From the NCBI RefSeq assembly GCF_004210375.1, contig NC_134830.1, positions 46,071,094-46,135,093 of the forward strand: 64,000 bases of DNA, read 5' to 3'. The position numbers and the translations under genes are program-made. The notes under the pieces were generated by a model. It ran no database searches. It saw only the letters and a list, made by a program, of their open reading frames with translations, and was not told where the DNA came from. The DNA is from Tachypleus tridentatus. Its lineage: Eukaryota > Arthropoda > Merostomata > Xiphosura > Limulidae. Positions 62,416-64,000 of this stretch are shown piece after piece; the stretch's first letter is position 1, and every line of letters starts with the position of its first letter.

Positions 62416-64000
62416 GAAGTGGTGGCGAACCTATGGCACGCGAAAAAAAGTTGCTGGAACGCGGCATGGAGTGCCTCCTCTTTCTTCTTTAAATCCTTAC
62501 GCTAATCCATAATAAATAAATATATAACGATTAGCATTGTTGCCAAATGCAACAGCAAATGATTTTTCCAACCCGAAAGCGGTGAGATATATTCACAGGA
62601 GACGTTTCACGCCTTTTTGGCGCAATTTTTGCGATTGCGAGAACACGTTTTGAATTCCTCGCAGACCCGGTGAACACATCAGTATTTGAATGAAAATAGA
62701 AGCAAACTGTTGATATTGGCTTCGCTTTGCTTATATTTTTCTTCTGTTGTTTGTAAGTGAATATTGGGTATTTAGTAATAATAATGGTAAACATGTCTTT
62801 AATATTTTGCAGTAAATATGTAAATTATATTGTTAAAATTATGTTATTTGACGTGGCATGCGTATATTTTTAACAGTTAATTAATTATAGATTTATTTTT
62901 GTATTAATGGCATAAATTTTTACCTGTTGTTATGTCACGGTAAGTTAAACTATCGTATTTAAGTTAATTGACGAGATATTTTAAAATTATATTTACCATT
63001 TTCACCTTGTGAGAATGTCAGCTCAATCAGCAAAGAAACAAAAACGTTCAAATGGAAGGAGCAGCAGCAGATATTTTCAAGAATCGTGGACTGAAAGATT
63101 TGTCACGATCAAAAAGGGCGATAAAGCATTATGTATCTTATGTTCTGAAACAGTGGTGTGCAAGATTTTCTTTGTATTATGAAACTGTTCATAAATGGCT
63201 TTGCGATAATAGTGAGCAACAAGAAGAAAACATGACTCTTGAAGTCAGCAACAAGAACATATGTCAAATGTTTTGATTAAATATGTTTCAGGTAGTTCCA
63301 AGTTAGTTACTGCTAGTTTTGAGACTTTAAAGATTATTGCTCAATATGAAAATCCACTTAGTGATGGGGAGTATATTAAAGAATCATGCCTAGAATGTGC
63401 TCCTTTTGTTTTTGACGATTTTCAGAAAAAGAAAAAATATTCAGCGCATCAAGAAATTGGCAGTGAGTAGAAACACAGTAAAAGATATAATATTAATGAT
63501 GGAAACAAACATAGAAGAAACAGGTAACAAAAGTATTTGGTTAATGTAAACTCCTTTCCATTTGTCTTGATGAGAGCGATGATGTTACATAATCAGCTAC
63601 GTTAGCCGTTATTGCTCGATTCTGTAGGGGTGATGAAATCTGTGAAGGGCTGGTTCACTTGGTATCGCTACCTGAACATACTACAAGAGCTGAATTATCC
63701 AATCGACAGATTGACTTTTCAAAAACAGTTTCCGTGACAACTGATGGTGCGCCTAGTATGATTGGTAAAGAAGCAAATTTTATAAATCTGTTTACAAAAA
63801 TATATTGGACATAAACTGGTAGGCTTTCATTGTATAAATATATTGGAAATTGTGAAAAGTGACGGAAATTGTAACTAAGGTAATTAATTTTATTTCTGCG
63901 CATGCTTTGAAAAAAATTTTCAGAATTTACTGAGAGGAGAATTCGGTGTACACAGGAAGGATTACTTATGTGCGACAATATTCATTGACTAAGCAGAGAT
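62416..64000 (+). mobile_element. Second hAT element, left end and start of transposase; runs off the window
   Basis: GAAGTGGTGGCGAACCTATG followed by GCACGCG resembles the terminal sequence of a hAT group that starts CAGTGGTGGC. About 600 bp further in, a hAT-type coding region begins. The right end lies beyond the window. Confidence 0.6.
63015..64000 (+). pseudogene. hAT transposase remnant (GTF2IRD2/ZBED8-like)
   Basis: Starts MSAQSAKKQKRSNGRSSSR, then YFQESWTERFVTIKKGDKAL with a BED-finger pair CILC. After a frameshift come YETVHKWLCDNSEQQ, LIKYVSGSSKLVTASFETLK, the region around AQYENPLSDGEYIKE, then the catalytic-like SVTTDGAPSMIGKEANF. Several stops and shifts break it. It is a different hAT lineage from the element at 50688. 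Confidence 0.8.

Overview
The window is eukaryotic: AT-rich, intron-rich and crowded with decayed transposable elements. Most of it is one gene. A chelicerate arthropod, most likely a horseshoe crab (Limulidae), is suggested by the exon-intron gene with kb-scale introns, by two abundant tRNA-derived SINE families, and by a fossil copy of a protein family (DQDKP / FPPLHIK type) that I recognise as multi-copy in arachnids and horseshoe crabs. The taxon is an inference from repeat style, not proven here.

The main gene (8182-47961, + strand) is an orthologue of TXNDC16 (ERp90), an ER-luminal protein built from thioredoxin folds. I could join 20 coding exons by hand. Every junction is GT-AG, every phase is consistent, and the total is 2,607 nt (868 residues plus stop), close to the 825 residues I recall for the human protein. 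It has a signal peptide, no CXXC active site in the conserved domains, several N-glycosylation sequons and a C-terminal HMEL that could act as a KDEL-type retrieval signal.

The introns carry the most unusual signal. Several tandem arrays lie flush against splice sites of this gene and repeat the splice site itself. A 42-bp array (about 31 units) ends exactly at the exon 4 acceptor, and a 48-bp array (about 43 units) begins exactly at the exon 12 donor. Smaller duplications repeat the exon 6 acceptor and the 3' end of exon 8. Other introns hold a Tc1-like element inside a ~25-bp array, a pogo/Tigger transposase fragment, a GC-richer LINE-like block, a Penelope-like element with a GIY-YIG domain, and hammerhead-like ribozyme cores.

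Upstream (1-8140) are an unclassified interspersed repeat, SINEs and a Ty3/gypsy pol fossil. Downstream (48023-64000) are a 59-bp satellite, a complete hAT element with perfect 8-bp target duplications, an SLC25A29-like carrier exon on the minus strand with one in-frame stop, more SINEs and Penelope ends, and the start of a second hAT element that runs off the right edge.
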